Shown in pieces: positions 27,964 to 35,861 of a stretch of DNA of 64,000 nucleotides. The DNA is from Ruegeria lacuscaerulensis (GTDB lineage Bacteria; Pseudomonadota; Alphaproteobacteria; Rhodobacterales; Rhodobacteraceae), in assembly GCF_013031245.1 (NCBI RefSeq), contig NZ_WPZL01000005.1:124001-188000 (forward strand), read 5' to 3'. Position 1 is the stretch's first letter. Every line of letters begins with the position of its first letter. Below the pieces are notes generated by a model, which was not told the DNA's origin, searched no databases, and worked only from the letters and a program-made list of their open reading frames with translations. The position numbers and the translations under genes were made by a program.

Positions 27964-29193
27964 TTACGCGGCTTCGGCGCTGCTGCTACCAAGGCTGTGA
28001 AGCGATTTCGCCAACTTCGCGATTTCCCGCCGCAACGGGTTCTTTGCCGCCGAATTGGCCAACGGCAGACCGTGGTCGCCGCTTTGCATGACGGGCTTGC
28101 CGCCATCTGGCAATTGCAGGTCGATCGAAATGCCCAGGCTTTCACCCATACGTTTCACCCGGCTCTTGCCGTTCAGGTCAGTGAATTTCGGTGCGCGATT
28201 CAGCGCGAAGCGGAGCTTGTTGAAGGGGAGCTCTTCGGCTTGCAGAGCGCGCTTAAGGCGCAGTGCGTTTTGCGCCGAGCGCATATCCAACTCAATCATT
28301 GCAAAATACACGTGGGCAGCCTGAAGAATGGTTTCGGACCAATGAACCAACGTTGAAGGCATATCCACGATGACATAGTCGAAGTGCTTTCGCGCAGTGT
28401 CGATCACGCGTTCTATGTCTTCCGGGGTGATAAGGTCCAGGGGAACCATATCCGACGGAGCCGTCAGCACATGCAGTTTTTCTTCGTAGGTTTGAATCGC
28501 TTGCGAGAAGACTTCGCCATCCATCGAGGCCGTGTCCGACAGCATCTCAAAGACAGTTTCCCGACGCGGAAGGTCCAGATATGTTGAAACAGTGCCGAAC
28601 TGCAGGTCCAGGTCGATCAGGCACACGGATGGTGCTTCTTTGCTGGACACGGTGGCAAGTTCCCACGCCAGGTTAACCGCCAGTGTGGTCGAACCCACAC
28701 CACCGGCCAGACCATGTACCACGAACAGCGCGCCTTCCTTCGATTCTCCGTCGGTCAGCGGTGCAGCGGCCTGGGCAGGTGCGACCGGATCGGGTTGGTT
28801 CATCCGGTCAATGGCTTCCTGCAATTCCCCTTCGGGAAGAGGGTAGGGGACAAATTCATCCGCGCCTTTGCGCAGCAGCTGATGCAGTGATGCCGGTGTG
28901 ACATCTTCGGCGATCAGGACAATCTTGATCTGTTTTTCTTTGGCCCGAGCGATGATTTCGCCCATCAGCGACAGGTTATCTTCATCTTCGCCATCAATTG
29001 CCAATGCGACGAATTGCAGAGAATCGGCGTCGGGCTGGCTGAAAAACGCCAGGGCTTCGGCAAATCCAAGATCACCCCAACGCTCTCCCAGGGCGGCTTC
29101 CATATCTTCGATCAGCAGATCGAAATTCTGGACATCTCGGCTGATGGTGCATGCCAGAATGGCGTTTTCGTCTTTTGGCGTGGCGCTTGTCAT
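27964..29193 (-). CDS. cpaE: Flp pilus localisation ATPase CpaE/TadZ
   Basis: CpaE/TadZ is a MinD/ParA-like protein that positions the pilus machine. An N-terminal receiver-like domain (about 1-125) precedes the ATPase domain with a deviant Walker A, GLAGGVGSTTLAVN, where the Lys of the usual GK[ST] is replaced by Ser, and VIVDMPSTLVHWSETIL. The ATG at 29193 (409 residues) is preferred over 29223 because GAGGA lies 8 bases before it. Confidence 0.93.
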   Translation of the reverse strand: MTSATPKDENAILACTISRDVQNFDLLIEDMEAALGERWGDLGFAEALAFFSQPDADSLQFVALAIDGEDEDNLSLMGEIIARAKEKQIKIVLIAEDVTPASLHQLLRKGADEFVPYPLPEGELQEAIDRMNQPDPVAPAQAAAPLTDGESKEGALFVVHGLAGGVGSTTLAVNLAWELATVSSKEAPSVCLIDLDLQFGTVSTYLDLPRRETVFEMLSDTASMDGEVFSQAIQTYEEKLHVLTAPSDMVPLDLITPEDIERVIDTARKHFDYVIVDMPSTLVHWSETILQAAHVYFAMIELDMRSAQNALRLKRALQAEELPFNKLRFALNRAPKFTDLNGKSRVKRMGESLGISIDLQLPDGGKPVMQSGDHGLPLANSAAKNPLRREIAKLAKSLHSLGSSSAEAA

Positions 29194-29357
29194 TAACACA
29201 ATCCTCGTCGAAAGGGCCGTCATATCCAGTGAACCGGTAAGGTTCGCCTGGTTATCTTTTGCCCCATTGCGGCCAATTCGGGTCGCAGATCACCTAATTG
29301 TTGAAAATGTGGTTTGGAACTTAGGCAACATTTGGGCGCAAAAGAACCAATTGTAGG

Positions 29358-29384
29358 GAAATGGGCGACGATGCCGCCCATTTC
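29358..29384 (-). terminator. 10-bp hairpin downstream of the OmpA-type lipoprotein gene
   Basis: GAAATGGGCG (29358-29367) and CGCCCATTTC (29375-29384) are perfect inverted repeats 8 bp beyond the stop of the minus-strand gene ending at 29392. The tail is not a clean T run (CCTACAATTGGTTCTTTTG on the minus strand), so it may attenuate or stabilise rather than terminate. It lies in the 198-bp gap before cpaE. Confidence 0.45.
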
Positions 29385-29391
29385 TTGGAGA

Positions 29392-30021
29392 TTATTCTTC
29401 CCCAGAGCCTTCAGCCGTATCTTCACGCTGGATGTAGCTGGATCTCGTCGCGCTTTCGACATACTCGCGATAGATCACTTCGGCGTACTTGCCGTCCAAC
29501 AGTTGCCCTGCACGATCGACAAAGCCAGATACTTCGGTCACCGTGCGACGGTTGCGCCGATCTCTGTTCGGTGTGTCGATAAGAGGGCGAGACTTGCCGA
29601 ATGACACGACCGCCTCGAGCCGGGACCTAGAAATCCCTTGTTGAGTCAGGAAGGCCACAGCCGCATTCGCGCGCCGCTGTCCCAGGCTTTTGTTATATGC
29701 CGTTGAGCCGACGGCATCCGTATGTCCGTAAACACGGAACCGCGCCTCGGGGAACTGTTTGATCCAATCGGCCTGCCGCAGCAGAATGCGCTGCGCGGAC
29801 GCGTCCAGTTGGGCGCTGTCAAAGGCAAAGTTGATCTGCGTCGGCACTTCGGCTGCGAACCGCTGACCCAGGATCTGGGCGTAAGTCAATTCGCCATTCA
29901 TGACCTGGACGTTGTTGAGGGTCGCATTTCCGAATGCACCTTGGTCGACTTCGTATCCGGCCTCACGCGTACATGCGGCGACAGCGACCGAAAGACCCAG
30001 TGTAATGATCCACTTCTGCAT
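29392..30021 (-). CDS. OmpA-family lipoprotein within the tad locus
   Basis: The 209-residue precursor has a lipoprotein signal with lipobox VAAC (Cys 17) and a C-terminal OmpA-like peptidoglycan-binding domain (INFAFDSAQLDASAQ, YGHTDAVGSTAYNKSLGQRR, VSFGKSRP). ATG 30021 is chosen over 30042 because AGGAGG lies 9 bases before it. It occupies the slot between secretin and CpaE where other alphaproteobacteria encode the lipoprotein CpaD. I infer that it anchors the secretin or pilus channel to peptidoglycan. It is clearly distinct from pal at 8.5 kb. Confidence 0.88.
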   Translation of the reverse strand: MQKWIITLGLSVAVAACTREAGYEVDQGAFGNATLNNVQVMNGELTYAQILGQRFAAEVPTQINFAFDSAQLDASAQRILLRQADWIKQFPEARFRVYGHTDAVGSTAYNKSLGQRRANAAVAFLTQQGISRSRLEAVVSFGKSRPLIDTPNRDRRNRRTVTEVSGFVDRAGQLLDGKYAEVIYREYVESATRSSYIQREDTAEGSGEE

Positions 30022-30038
30022 TGGTCCTATCCTCCTAA

Positions 30039-31445
30039 TCATTCCAGGACGTAGCCGTAAGAGCTGCCAAAGTCCTGTTTGGCGACTTCGGATGCGCCAC
30101 CGGAACCCGTACGCACAGTGCGTGCCGTTCTTCCGTTTACGAACAGATCAAATTCGCTGGGTGGTTTGACCCGGTCGGTCGGCAATGCAAGTGCTTCACC
30201 GCGAGTCGGTGAGACCAGATGCACGGTGACGATGATGACAAGTTCGCTTTGCTGGCGCTGGTATTCAGCACTGCGAAACAAAGAGCCAAGAACCGGTACG
30301 TCTCCCAACCAGGGAATCTGGCTGTTCAGGTCTGTAAAGTCATCCTGAATCAGACCCGCGATCGCAAAGCTTTCACCGTCGCGCAGTTCAACCGTCGTTT
30401 TTGTCTGGCGTGCGATAAATGTTGGCACGTTGTTACCGGCAATTGTAAAGTCGGAGTTACTGTCTATGCTCGAAACGGATGCGCCCATCTCGAGGTTGAT
30501 CAGATCACCGTCTACCACGCGCGGTGTAAATAGAACCTGCACACCAAAATTGCGGTATTCAATGGCAATGTTGCCGTCATCCGCAGGAACTGGAATTGGA
30601 ACTTGGCCACCTGCCAGGAATTCGGCTTCCTGACCCGACAGGGCGGACAGGTTCGGTTCTGCCAGGCTGCGCGCAAGGCCTTTGGCCTCAAGCGCTTCCA
30701 AAAGCAGGCGAACCTGCGTTGATCCGGCACCGAAGCCGAAGAGTATCGCGCCCGTGTTTGTTTGCTGTAACGGAATTCTGTTATTCAAAGCGTTATCAAG
30801 CGCGGGGAAGGAGTTCAGTGTGTTGAAACCACCGGACGAGTCGCTGCCACTGAAACCCAGCGATGCAGTCAGGCTTTTCGCGACCGACCGGTTCATCTCA
30901 GCAAAGCGCACTTTCAGCATAACCTGCTGAACGCCGCCAACCGACATCAGGTTGGAAACGCGCTCGGGCGCATAACGTTCGGCCAATTCCAGAGCACGGG
31001 CCAGCTTTGCCGAACTCGAAATAGTGCCGGAAAGAACGATGCCGTCGTTGGCTGTTCGTACTTCAATAGGTTCAGACGGCAAAATCTGCCGTAGCCTTTC
31101 TTTGAATTCCGAGACATCCGGAGATACGCGGACCCTAACGTTTGCAAGCAGATTGCCTGCGCCGTCAAACAGCGTCAGCGTGGTCAGGCCCGGAGCCTTA
31201 CCCAACACATAAATTGTGCGATCCGAAAGCGACGAGATGTCAGCAATGCCGGCATTGGCGATGCTGAGTTCCGCGAACGGTTGTTCGCTTTCTACGACGA
31301 TTGCGCGGTTCATCGGGACGTCCAGCGTTTCCGCCGTGCCATTCTTAACCACACGCAAAGTTTCCGCCCAGGCCGTATTGCCGACTGGACTAATTACAAG
31401 CGCCAACCCTAAAAGGGTCGCGCTGATCCAAGAACGTACTGTCAT
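30039..31445 (-). CDS. cpaC: Flp pilus secretin CpaC/RcpA
   Basis: This outer-membrane channel subunit extrudes the pilus. The 468-residue precursor has a signal peptide ending NTAWA, a pilus-specific N domain, a BON-like region (IEVRTANDGIVLSGTISSSAKLA begins near 125), and the secretin domain (about 225-430) with GGQVPIPVPADDGNIAIEYR and VLFTPRVVDGDLINLEMGAS. ATG 31445 follows AGGT closely; an upstream ATG at 31466 adds 7 polar residues. Confidence 0.95.
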   Translation of the reverse strand: MTVRSWISATLLGLALVISPVGNTAWAETLRVVKNGTAETLDVPMNRAIVVESEQPFAELSIANAGIADISSLSDRTIYVLGKAPGLTTLTLFDGAGNLLANVRVRVSPDVSEFKERLRQILPSEPIEVRTANDGIVLSGTISSSAKLARALELAERYAPERVSNLMSVGGVQQVMLKVRFAEMNRSVAKSLTASLGFSGSDSSGGFNTLNSFPALDNALNNRIPLQQTNTGAILFGFGAGSTQVRLLLEALEAKGLARSLAEPNLSALSGQEAEFLAGGQVPIPVPADDGNIAIEYRNFGVQVLFTPRVVDGDLINLEMGASVSSIDSNSDFTIAGNNVPTFIARQTKTTVELRDGESFAIAGLIQDDFTDLNSQIPWLGDVPVLGSLFRSAEYQRQQSELVIIVTVHLVSPTRGEALALPTDRVKPPSEFDLFVNGRTARTVRTGSGGASEVAKQDFGSSYGYVLE

Positions 31446-31522
31446 GTGACCTGCCTCTCCGATCACGCCTCGTTTTCTGGGTCTAGTGCCCTATGCCAAC
31501 AAACACTGCGCGAATTACGATT

Positions 31523-31534
31523 TTATTGCAATAA
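31523..31534. promoter_or_regulatory. 12-bp palindrome upstream of cpaC
   Basis: TTATTGCAATAA is a perfect inverted repeat 78 bp before the cpaC start, inside the AT-rich 193-bp gap between cpaB and cpaC. An 8-bp inverted repeat (CGGATTGT/ACAATCCG, 31546-31553 and 31565-31572) lies just beyond it. It could be an operator for a cpaC promoter; no regulator is identified. Confidence 0.3.
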
Positions 31535-31576
31535 TCAATGGTTTCCGGATTGTTCCTTATGTGGACAATCCGCAAC

Positions 31577-31614
31577 ATTCAAAACGAAACAAACCGCGCA
31601 AAGGGCGCGGCTTG
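31577..31614 (-). terminator. probable intrinsic terminator after cpaB
   Basis: Read on the minus strand, CAAGCCGCGC and GCGCGGTTTG (complements of 31605-31614 and 31590-31599) form a stem with one mismatch around a 5-base loop, followed by TTTCGTTTT. It lies 25 bp beyond the cpaB stop and would separate the pilin-cpaB transcript from cpaC onward. Confidence 0.6.
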
Positions 31615-31638
31615 TGCCGGTAAAGCTCTGATTTAACG

Positions 31639-32514
31639 TCAGTTTGTACAGGGGATGACAGTCTTGACGATCTCCGCACCGCGTCGTGTGTTGACCGTAC
31701 AGACTTCTTCCTCGACTTTGACGGGTGCGGGGGCCGCCTCTTTGATTCCCAGCAATTTTCGCTGGTCCACTTCGACAGCACTTGCGACAGTGTCGTCCTG
31801 TACTCCAACCAGTGCCAGTGACAGGCGTCCGGTGTTTTGAGCCTGAGCCAGAGCCGCAATCTGCTCAGGCGTGGCGGCCACAGTCACGGTACGGGCTATC
31901 GTCGCGCCCGTTATGTCGGACCCCGCAGTTTGATCGACTGCGATAAGCTCGATACTGGTCTGGATCAATCGGGTGATTTCACCGCTACCGCCTTCGATCG
32001 CGCGGCCTAAGGATCCTGTCCAGTAGACATCAACATTGTCGCCAGGGCGCAAAAAGCCCGAAACCCCGGACGCGACATCTACACTGATGGCAAAAGCGCG
32101 TTTGCCTTTTTCGATGCGAGAGGTCAGTCCGGCTGCCTCGCCGGGATTAGTGACCTTGACGGCCATCAAGGCTTCGTCTTTTTCCATGGCTCGCTGGATG
32201 TATCGGTCGCCTTTGGCATTTTCTGGAAACAATACCGCCATGTCCAGGAAGCTGCCTTCTGGAATTGCGTCCTCGGGCCAGTTCACAATCCGAACGTCTT
32301 CGCTGGTCAGACGTTCTCCGTATTTCAGAGCGCGGTTGGATACAATAACACCCACGGTGGCAACCGAGCTGACATTCGCAAGTGCGTCCTGAGCTGCCTT
32401 ACGTTCTTGCGCAAGCTGAGCTTGATACTGGGATATGTAGTCGCGCGCCATATAAACGGCGCCTCCGGCCAAAGCCACCCCGAGAATCAAAACAAGTCCA
32501 AATACTGCACGCAT
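31639..32514 (-). CDS. cpaB: Flp pilus assembly protein CpaB/RcpC
   Basis: CpaB is a periplasmic SAF-domain protein anchored by an N-terminal helix (about 2-22, FGLVLILGVALAGGAVYM) and thought to stabilise the secretin. The 291-residue product has the SAF segment (VSNRALKYGERLTSEDVRIVN, then GDRYIQRAMEKDEALMAVKV) and the RcpC-type block VSGFLRPGDNVDVYWTG. The C-terminal tail contains two Cys (EEEVCTVNTRRG and VIPCTN), which might form a disulfide in the periplasm. Confidence 0.93.
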   Translation of the reverse strand: MRAVFGLVLILGVALAGGAVYMARDYISQYQAQLAQERKAAQDALANVSSVATVGVIVSNRALKYGERLTSEDVRIVNWPEDAIPEGSFLDMAVLFPENAKGDRYIQRAMEKDEALMAVKVTNPGEAAGLTSRIEKGKRAFAISVDVASGVSGFLRPGDNVDVYWTGSLGRAIEGGSGEITRLIQTSIELIAVDQTAGSDITGATIARTVTVAATPEQIAALAQAQNTGRLSLALVGVQDDTVASAVEVDQRKLLGIKEAAPAPVKVEEEVCTVNTRRGAEIVKTVIPCTN

Positions 32515-32670
32515 GCGCGTTCCCTCGTATTCAAGTTTTCTATTTGATCGTCGTAGGGAATACGACGTCAGTCGTCCTCTGCGTAAGAGTCAATTGTGTC
32601 GAAAAGGGGGACAATCCTAGATTTTTTACCGCCCGTGTTTTTCCGCACACGTTTCGGGGCGCGGGTAGCG

Positions 32671-32880
32671 TTAATTTCCGTAGTCGAAAACGATTTCCTG
32701 AACCTCGATGCTGGACAGTGCGTTTCCAGTTTCCGTGTCCACATGCCGAATCCCGCCCGAAAAGTTCACGAATACCAGAGTGCCGAACCCGACCAGACCG
32801 GCAGTAAGCATGACCCAATCAATGGTCACCGCACCGTCTTCGCACGCATTGAATTTTGCTAAACAGTTCATACTGGCCAT
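32671..32880 (-). CDS. second Flp-type pilin-like protein
   Basis: The 69-residue product begins MASMNCLAKFNAC and then has EDGAVTIDWVMLTAGLVGFG, the same cleavage-site plus hydrophobic-helix pattern as the main Flp gene upstream. Its C-terminal part (DTETGNALSSIEVQEIV) is different and more acidic. The short start at 32880 is favoured because a longer version to 32922 would run into the terminator-like hairpin after flp. Two Cys in the leader and a longer mature tail set it apart. It may be a minor pilin or a pseudopilin. Confidence 0.82.
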   Translation of the reverse strand: MASMNCLAKFNACEDGAVTIDWVMLTAGLVGFGTLVFVNFSGGIRHVDTETGNALSSIEVQEIVFDYGN

Positions 32881-32905
32881 CTCACTATGTCGTTTTATGA
32901 AATAG

Positions 32906-32940
32906 AAAGGGCCACAACTCAAATGAGTGCGGCCCCCTTT
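32906..32940 (-). terminator. terminator-like hairpin after flp
   Basis: On the minus strand AAAGGGGGCC pairs with GGCCCTTT around an inner ACTC/GAGT stem, followed by CTATTTC. It begins 22 bp after the flp stop. It would let the pilin message accumulate above that of the downstream assembly genes. Confidence 0.55.
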
Positions 32941-32961
32941 GAAAACTTGTGAGACGCTAAA

Positions 32962-33168
32962 TTACTTCGGCGTAATTGCGGTCGACGGAGTGGCAACGGT
33001 CACACTGCTCAGCGCGGTTTCAACAGTGTTTGCCAGTTCGTTGGTACCGTTACCAACCTGTGTGTAAGCAACAGCTGCCAGACCAACGATGGCTGCGGTC
33101 AGAACAACCCAGTCAACAGTTACGGCGCCGTCTTCGTCTTTGCGGAAGTTCTTGATGAACTTGATCAT
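32962..33168 (-). CDS. flp: major Flp-family pilin
   Basis: This small pilin (68 residues) starts MIKFIKNFRKDEDG, a positively charged leader ending in Gly, then AVTVDWVVLTAAIVGLAAVAY, the hydrophobic polymerisation helix. The canonical Flp motif is G-XXXX-E-Y; here positions +5 and +6 are Asp and Trp. A very strong ribosome-binding site AGGAGG (complement of 33177-33182) lies 8 bases before the ATG, as expected for an abundant structural subunit. TadV is predicted to cleave after the Gly. Confidence 0.93.
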   Translation of the reverse strand: MIKFIKNFRKDEDGAVTVDWVVLTAAIVGLAAVAYTQVGNGTNELANTVETALSSVTVATPSTAITPK

Positions 33169-33520
33169 GTTACGTCCCTCCTAAAGGATCAAATGTCAAT
33201 TAAACCTCGGGGTCTTCCAGAGCTTCGTCTCTCAGTCCGCTCCCGACCGTCTCGGTATGGCTATATGTTTGCCTGTCAGGCGTGGCAGGAATTGGGCCAA
33301 ACACCGTTTTTTTCTTCCAGAGTTTAACTTTTTGGTAGTTTTTTTTATAACTATCAGAAAACAAACGAAAAAAAATTTGATCTATGTGGTGGCACCCGGC
33401 ATTGGCGGTGCATAATTGTGCCAAATGAGGCGAAATTGCCCCATTTCGTACTGTTTTTCTGGCCTTATGGCCTGTTTCAAGGTTCAAATCCCCCAAAAGA
33501 ATAAACGTGAGGCAGGCAAA
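33169..33520. promoter_or_regulatory. 352-bp divergent intergenic region between flp and the lytic transglycosylase gene
   Basis: No gene is seen here. It carries the strong flp ribosome-binding site (33177-33182, complement) and an AT-rich core at about 33300-33380 with runs of T and A unlike the surrounding 60% GC sequence. That core should hold divergent promoters. I could not fix -35/-10 elements or a known operator with confidence. Confidence 0.6.
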
Positions 33521-34387
33521 ATGAATCTCCGGGACGCACTGACCTGTGCCGGCGTGTTGGTATCGTTGATGTCGGGATCTTTGCCCGCCGTGGCAAACGA
33601 TCTTGAACCCCGAGGCGTTTATAAGAGGGTAAAGGCCCCAAAGCCGGGCGCGCGCCCCAAGGTGACCGTTCAAATCTCGCCCGAGGAACATGCCGCAGCT
33701 CCTTTCGCTCCCAGCACTGGCACTGAAATCGTCGTTCCGGAAATCATTGCACGGACCAAGGTAGTACCTCCTGGCGTTCCTGGGGCGGCCTCGCAGAAGA
33801 AGCCGGTCGGGTCATACAAAGCTTTCTGGGACAAGATTTCTCCGGCATTGGCCGAATCCCGCGCCGGACGGCTGAAAGATGCGATGAATGCCCTGGCTGC
33901 GATCAACGTGGCTTCGCCGCGGTTACAGTCCCTTCAGAACATCGCGCAGCAACAGGGGATTGAGATTCTGCGCTCGACTGTAGGTACGAAGGTTTCGCCC
34001 GCGTTGGTACTGGCGGTGATTTCCGTCGAATCGGCAGGGCGGGCAGACGCGGTCAGTTCAGCCGGAGCGCAGGGGTTGATGCAGTTGATGCCTGCGACCG
34101 CTAAGCGATTTGGCGTGCAAAACAGTTTCCACCCGGGTCAGAACATCTCGGGCGGAGTGAAATACCTGAATTGGTTGATGGAAGAGTTTGGCAATGACCC
34201 CATCCTCGTATTGGCGGGCTATAATGCCGGAGAAGGGGCCGTGCGCAAACATGACGGCGTACCGCCATACGCAGAAACTCGGGACTATGTACCAAAAGTC
34301 CTGGCAGCGTTTCAGATTGCCCGGGCTTTGTGTTCCACGCCGCCGCAACTAATATCGGACGGATGTGTGTTCCAGACCCTGAATTAA
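33521..34387 (+). CDS. periplasmic lytic transglycosylase (SLT domain)
   Basis: The 288-residue precursor has a signal peptide (about 1-27, ending PAVAN) and a basic, Pro-rich region. A C-terminal SLT domain (about 160-280) carries the catalytic Glu in ISVESAGRADAVSS, GAQGLMQLMPATAKRFGV, and the AGYNAGEGAV motif. It cleaves glycan strands of peptidoglycan. ATG 33521 is chosen because it precedes the signal peptide and follows GAGGCAGG. It is divergent from the pilin gene, so it may open the wall for Flp pili, an inference from position only. Confidence 0.92.
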   Translation: MNLRDALTCAGVLVSLMSGSLPAVANDLEPRGVYKRVKAPKPGARPKVTVQISPEEHAAAPFAPSTGTEIVVPEIIARTKVVPPGVPGAASQKKPVGSYKAFWDKISPALAESRAGRLKDAMNALAAINVASPRLQSLQNIAQQQGIEILRSTVGTKVSPALVLAVISVESAGRADAVSSAGAQGLMQLMPATAKRFGVQNSFHPGQNISGGVKYLNWLMEEFGNDPILVLAGYNAGEGAVRKHDGVPPYAETRDYVPKVLAAFQIARALCSTPPQLISDGCVFQTLN

Positions 34388-34417
34388 AAAAGGCCCACCA
34401 AATTAGGTGGGCCTTTT
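34385..34417. terminator. bidirectional terminator between the SLT gene and scoB
   Basis: AGGCCCACC (34391-34399) pairs with GGTGGGCCT (34406-34414) around AAATTA, flanked by A6 on the left and T4 on the right. It can stop transcription of the two convergent genes on both strands. Confidence 0.9.
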
Positions 34418-34429
34418 CATTGAAGTCGA

Positions 34430-35056
34430 TCAGTTGACGATATTTGCTTCGGTCGCGCCGCGAATCTCGTCTTCGGTCACGCCTTCTGCAAGTTCGACGA
34501 TCTTCAGACCGCCATCAACCACGTCAAGAACGCCCAGATTGGTTATGATGCGATTTACCACCTTCTTGCCGGTCAGGGGCAGGGTACACTTTTTCAGCAG
34601 TTTGGATTTGCCATGTTTGTTGGTGTGATCCATCACAACGATCACACGGCCAACACCGGCCACAAGGTCCATCGCACCGCCCATGCCTTTGACCAGCACG
34701 CCGGGGATCATCCAATTGGCCAGATCACCTTCTTCATCGACCTCCATCGCGCCCAGAACGGCAGCAGCGATCTTGCCGCCCCGGATCATGGCAAACGAAG
34801 TTGCACTGTCGAAATACGAGGTGCGGGACAGTTCAGTGATCGTCTGCTTGCCTGCGTTGATCAGGTCTGCGTCCTCTTCGCCCTCAAAAGGGAAAGGGCC
34901 CATGCCCAGCATGCCGTTTTCCGACTGTAGGGTGATGTCCTTGTCACCCACATAGTTCGCCACCAGCGTCGGAATCCCGATGCCGAGGTTCACATACATG
35001 CCGTCTTCCAGCTCTTGTGCCGCGCGGGCGGCCATCTGATTGCGATCCCAGGGCAT
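34430..35056 (-). CDS. scoB: 3-oxoacid CoA-transferase subunit B
   Basis: This is the beta subunit of succinyl-CoA:acetoacetate CoA-transferase, which activates acetoacetate and links to polyhydroxybutyrate or ketone-body use. The 208 residues include NLGIGIPTLVANY and the SENGMLGMGPFP block with the catalytic Glu, then ITNLGVLDVVDGGLKIVELA. Its ATG overlaps the scoA stop by one base (TAATG). Confidence 0.95.
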   Translation of the reverse strand: MPWDRNQMAARAAQELEDGMYVNLGIGIPTLVANYVGDKDITLQSENGMLGMGPFPFEGEEDADLINAGKQTITELSRTSYFDSATSFAMIRGGKIAAAVLGAMEVDEEGDLANWMIPGVLVKGMGGAMDLVAGVGRVIVVMDHTNKHGKSKLLKKCTLPLTGKKVVNRIITNLGVLDVVDGGLKIVELAEGVTEDEIRGATEANIVN

Positions 35057-35760
35057 TATGCTTCCTCCTTCTTACGGGTGGTGCGCTGTTCGATACGCTT
35101 TTCATGCTCGCCCTGAATGATGCGATGCACATAGATGCCGGGCAGGTGGATCGCGTCCGGATCCAGCGAGCCACGCGGGACAATTTCCTCGACCTCGGCG
35201 ATGCAGATCTTGCCACAAGTCGCTGCCGGTACGTTGAAGTTGCGGGCGGTCTTGCGGAAAATCAGGTTGCCCGTGTCATCGGCCTTCCACGCTTTGACAA
35301 TGGCGAGATCGGCAAAAATGCCTTCCTCCATGATGTAGGTTTCGCCGTTGAAATCTTTGTGCTCTTTGCCCTCGGCGATCACGGTGCCCACACCGGTCTT
35401 GGTGTAGAAACCCGGAATACCCGCGCCACCGGCGCGCATACGCTCGGCCAGAGTACCCTGCGGGTTGAATTCCAGCTCCAGCTCTCCGGCCAGGTACTGA
35501 CGCATGAATTCCGCGTTTTCACCGACATACGAGCTGATCATCTTTTTGACCTGCTTGGTCTGCAACAGGATACCGATGCCGAAATCATCCACCCCAGCGT
35601 TGTTCGAGGCAAAGGTCAGATCCTGAGCACCGGATTCCTTGATCGCCTCCAACAGCAGTTCGGGAATGCCGCACAGGCCAAACCCGCCCGCGGCAATCAT
35701 CATGCCATCCGTCAGCACCCCATCAAGCGCCTCGGTGGCATTGGCATAGATTTTCTTCAT
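35056..35760 (-). CDS. scoA: 3-oxoacid CoA-transferase subunit A
   Basis: This alpha subunit pairs with scoB. The 234-residue product has GGFGLCGIPELLLEAI near 25-40, the SNNAGVDDFGIGILL block and the domain-typical GAGIPGFYTKTGVGT. ATG 35760 is taken because GGGGAG precedes it and MKKIYANATEAL matches the family start; the open frame runs 17 codons further upstream without a site. The C-terminal tail is Lys/Arg-rich. Confidence 0.95.
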   Translation of the reverse strand: MKKIYANATEALDGVLTDGMMIAAGGFGLCGIPELLLEAIKESGAQDLTFASNNAGVDDFGIGILLQTKQVKKMISSYVGENAEFMRQYLAGELELEFNPQGTLAERMRAGGAGIPGFYTKTGVGTVIAEGKEHKDFNGETYIMEEGIFADLAIVKAWKADDTGNLIFRKTARNFNVPAATCGKICIAEVEEIVPRGSLDPDAIHLPGIYVHRIIQGEHEKRIEQRTTRKKEEA

Positions 35761-35861
35761 GGAAAACTCCCCCAATGACATGGTGATGAGCAGGTTGTGC
35801 CGCCACGTCACGGGGAAGTCAATGAAACCAATGGGGTGATGGTATTTCTACCTAACCGTCC

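Noticed and set aside
33187..33194. TTGACA upstream of flp as a -35 element
   Set aside because: On the minus strand it is so close to the AGGAGG site that the -10 element would fall in the ribosome-binding site.
33389..33406. TGGCAC...TTGGC as a sigma-54 promoter before the transglycosylase gene
   Set aside because: The spacing between the GG and GC elements is wrong for the -24/-12 consensus.
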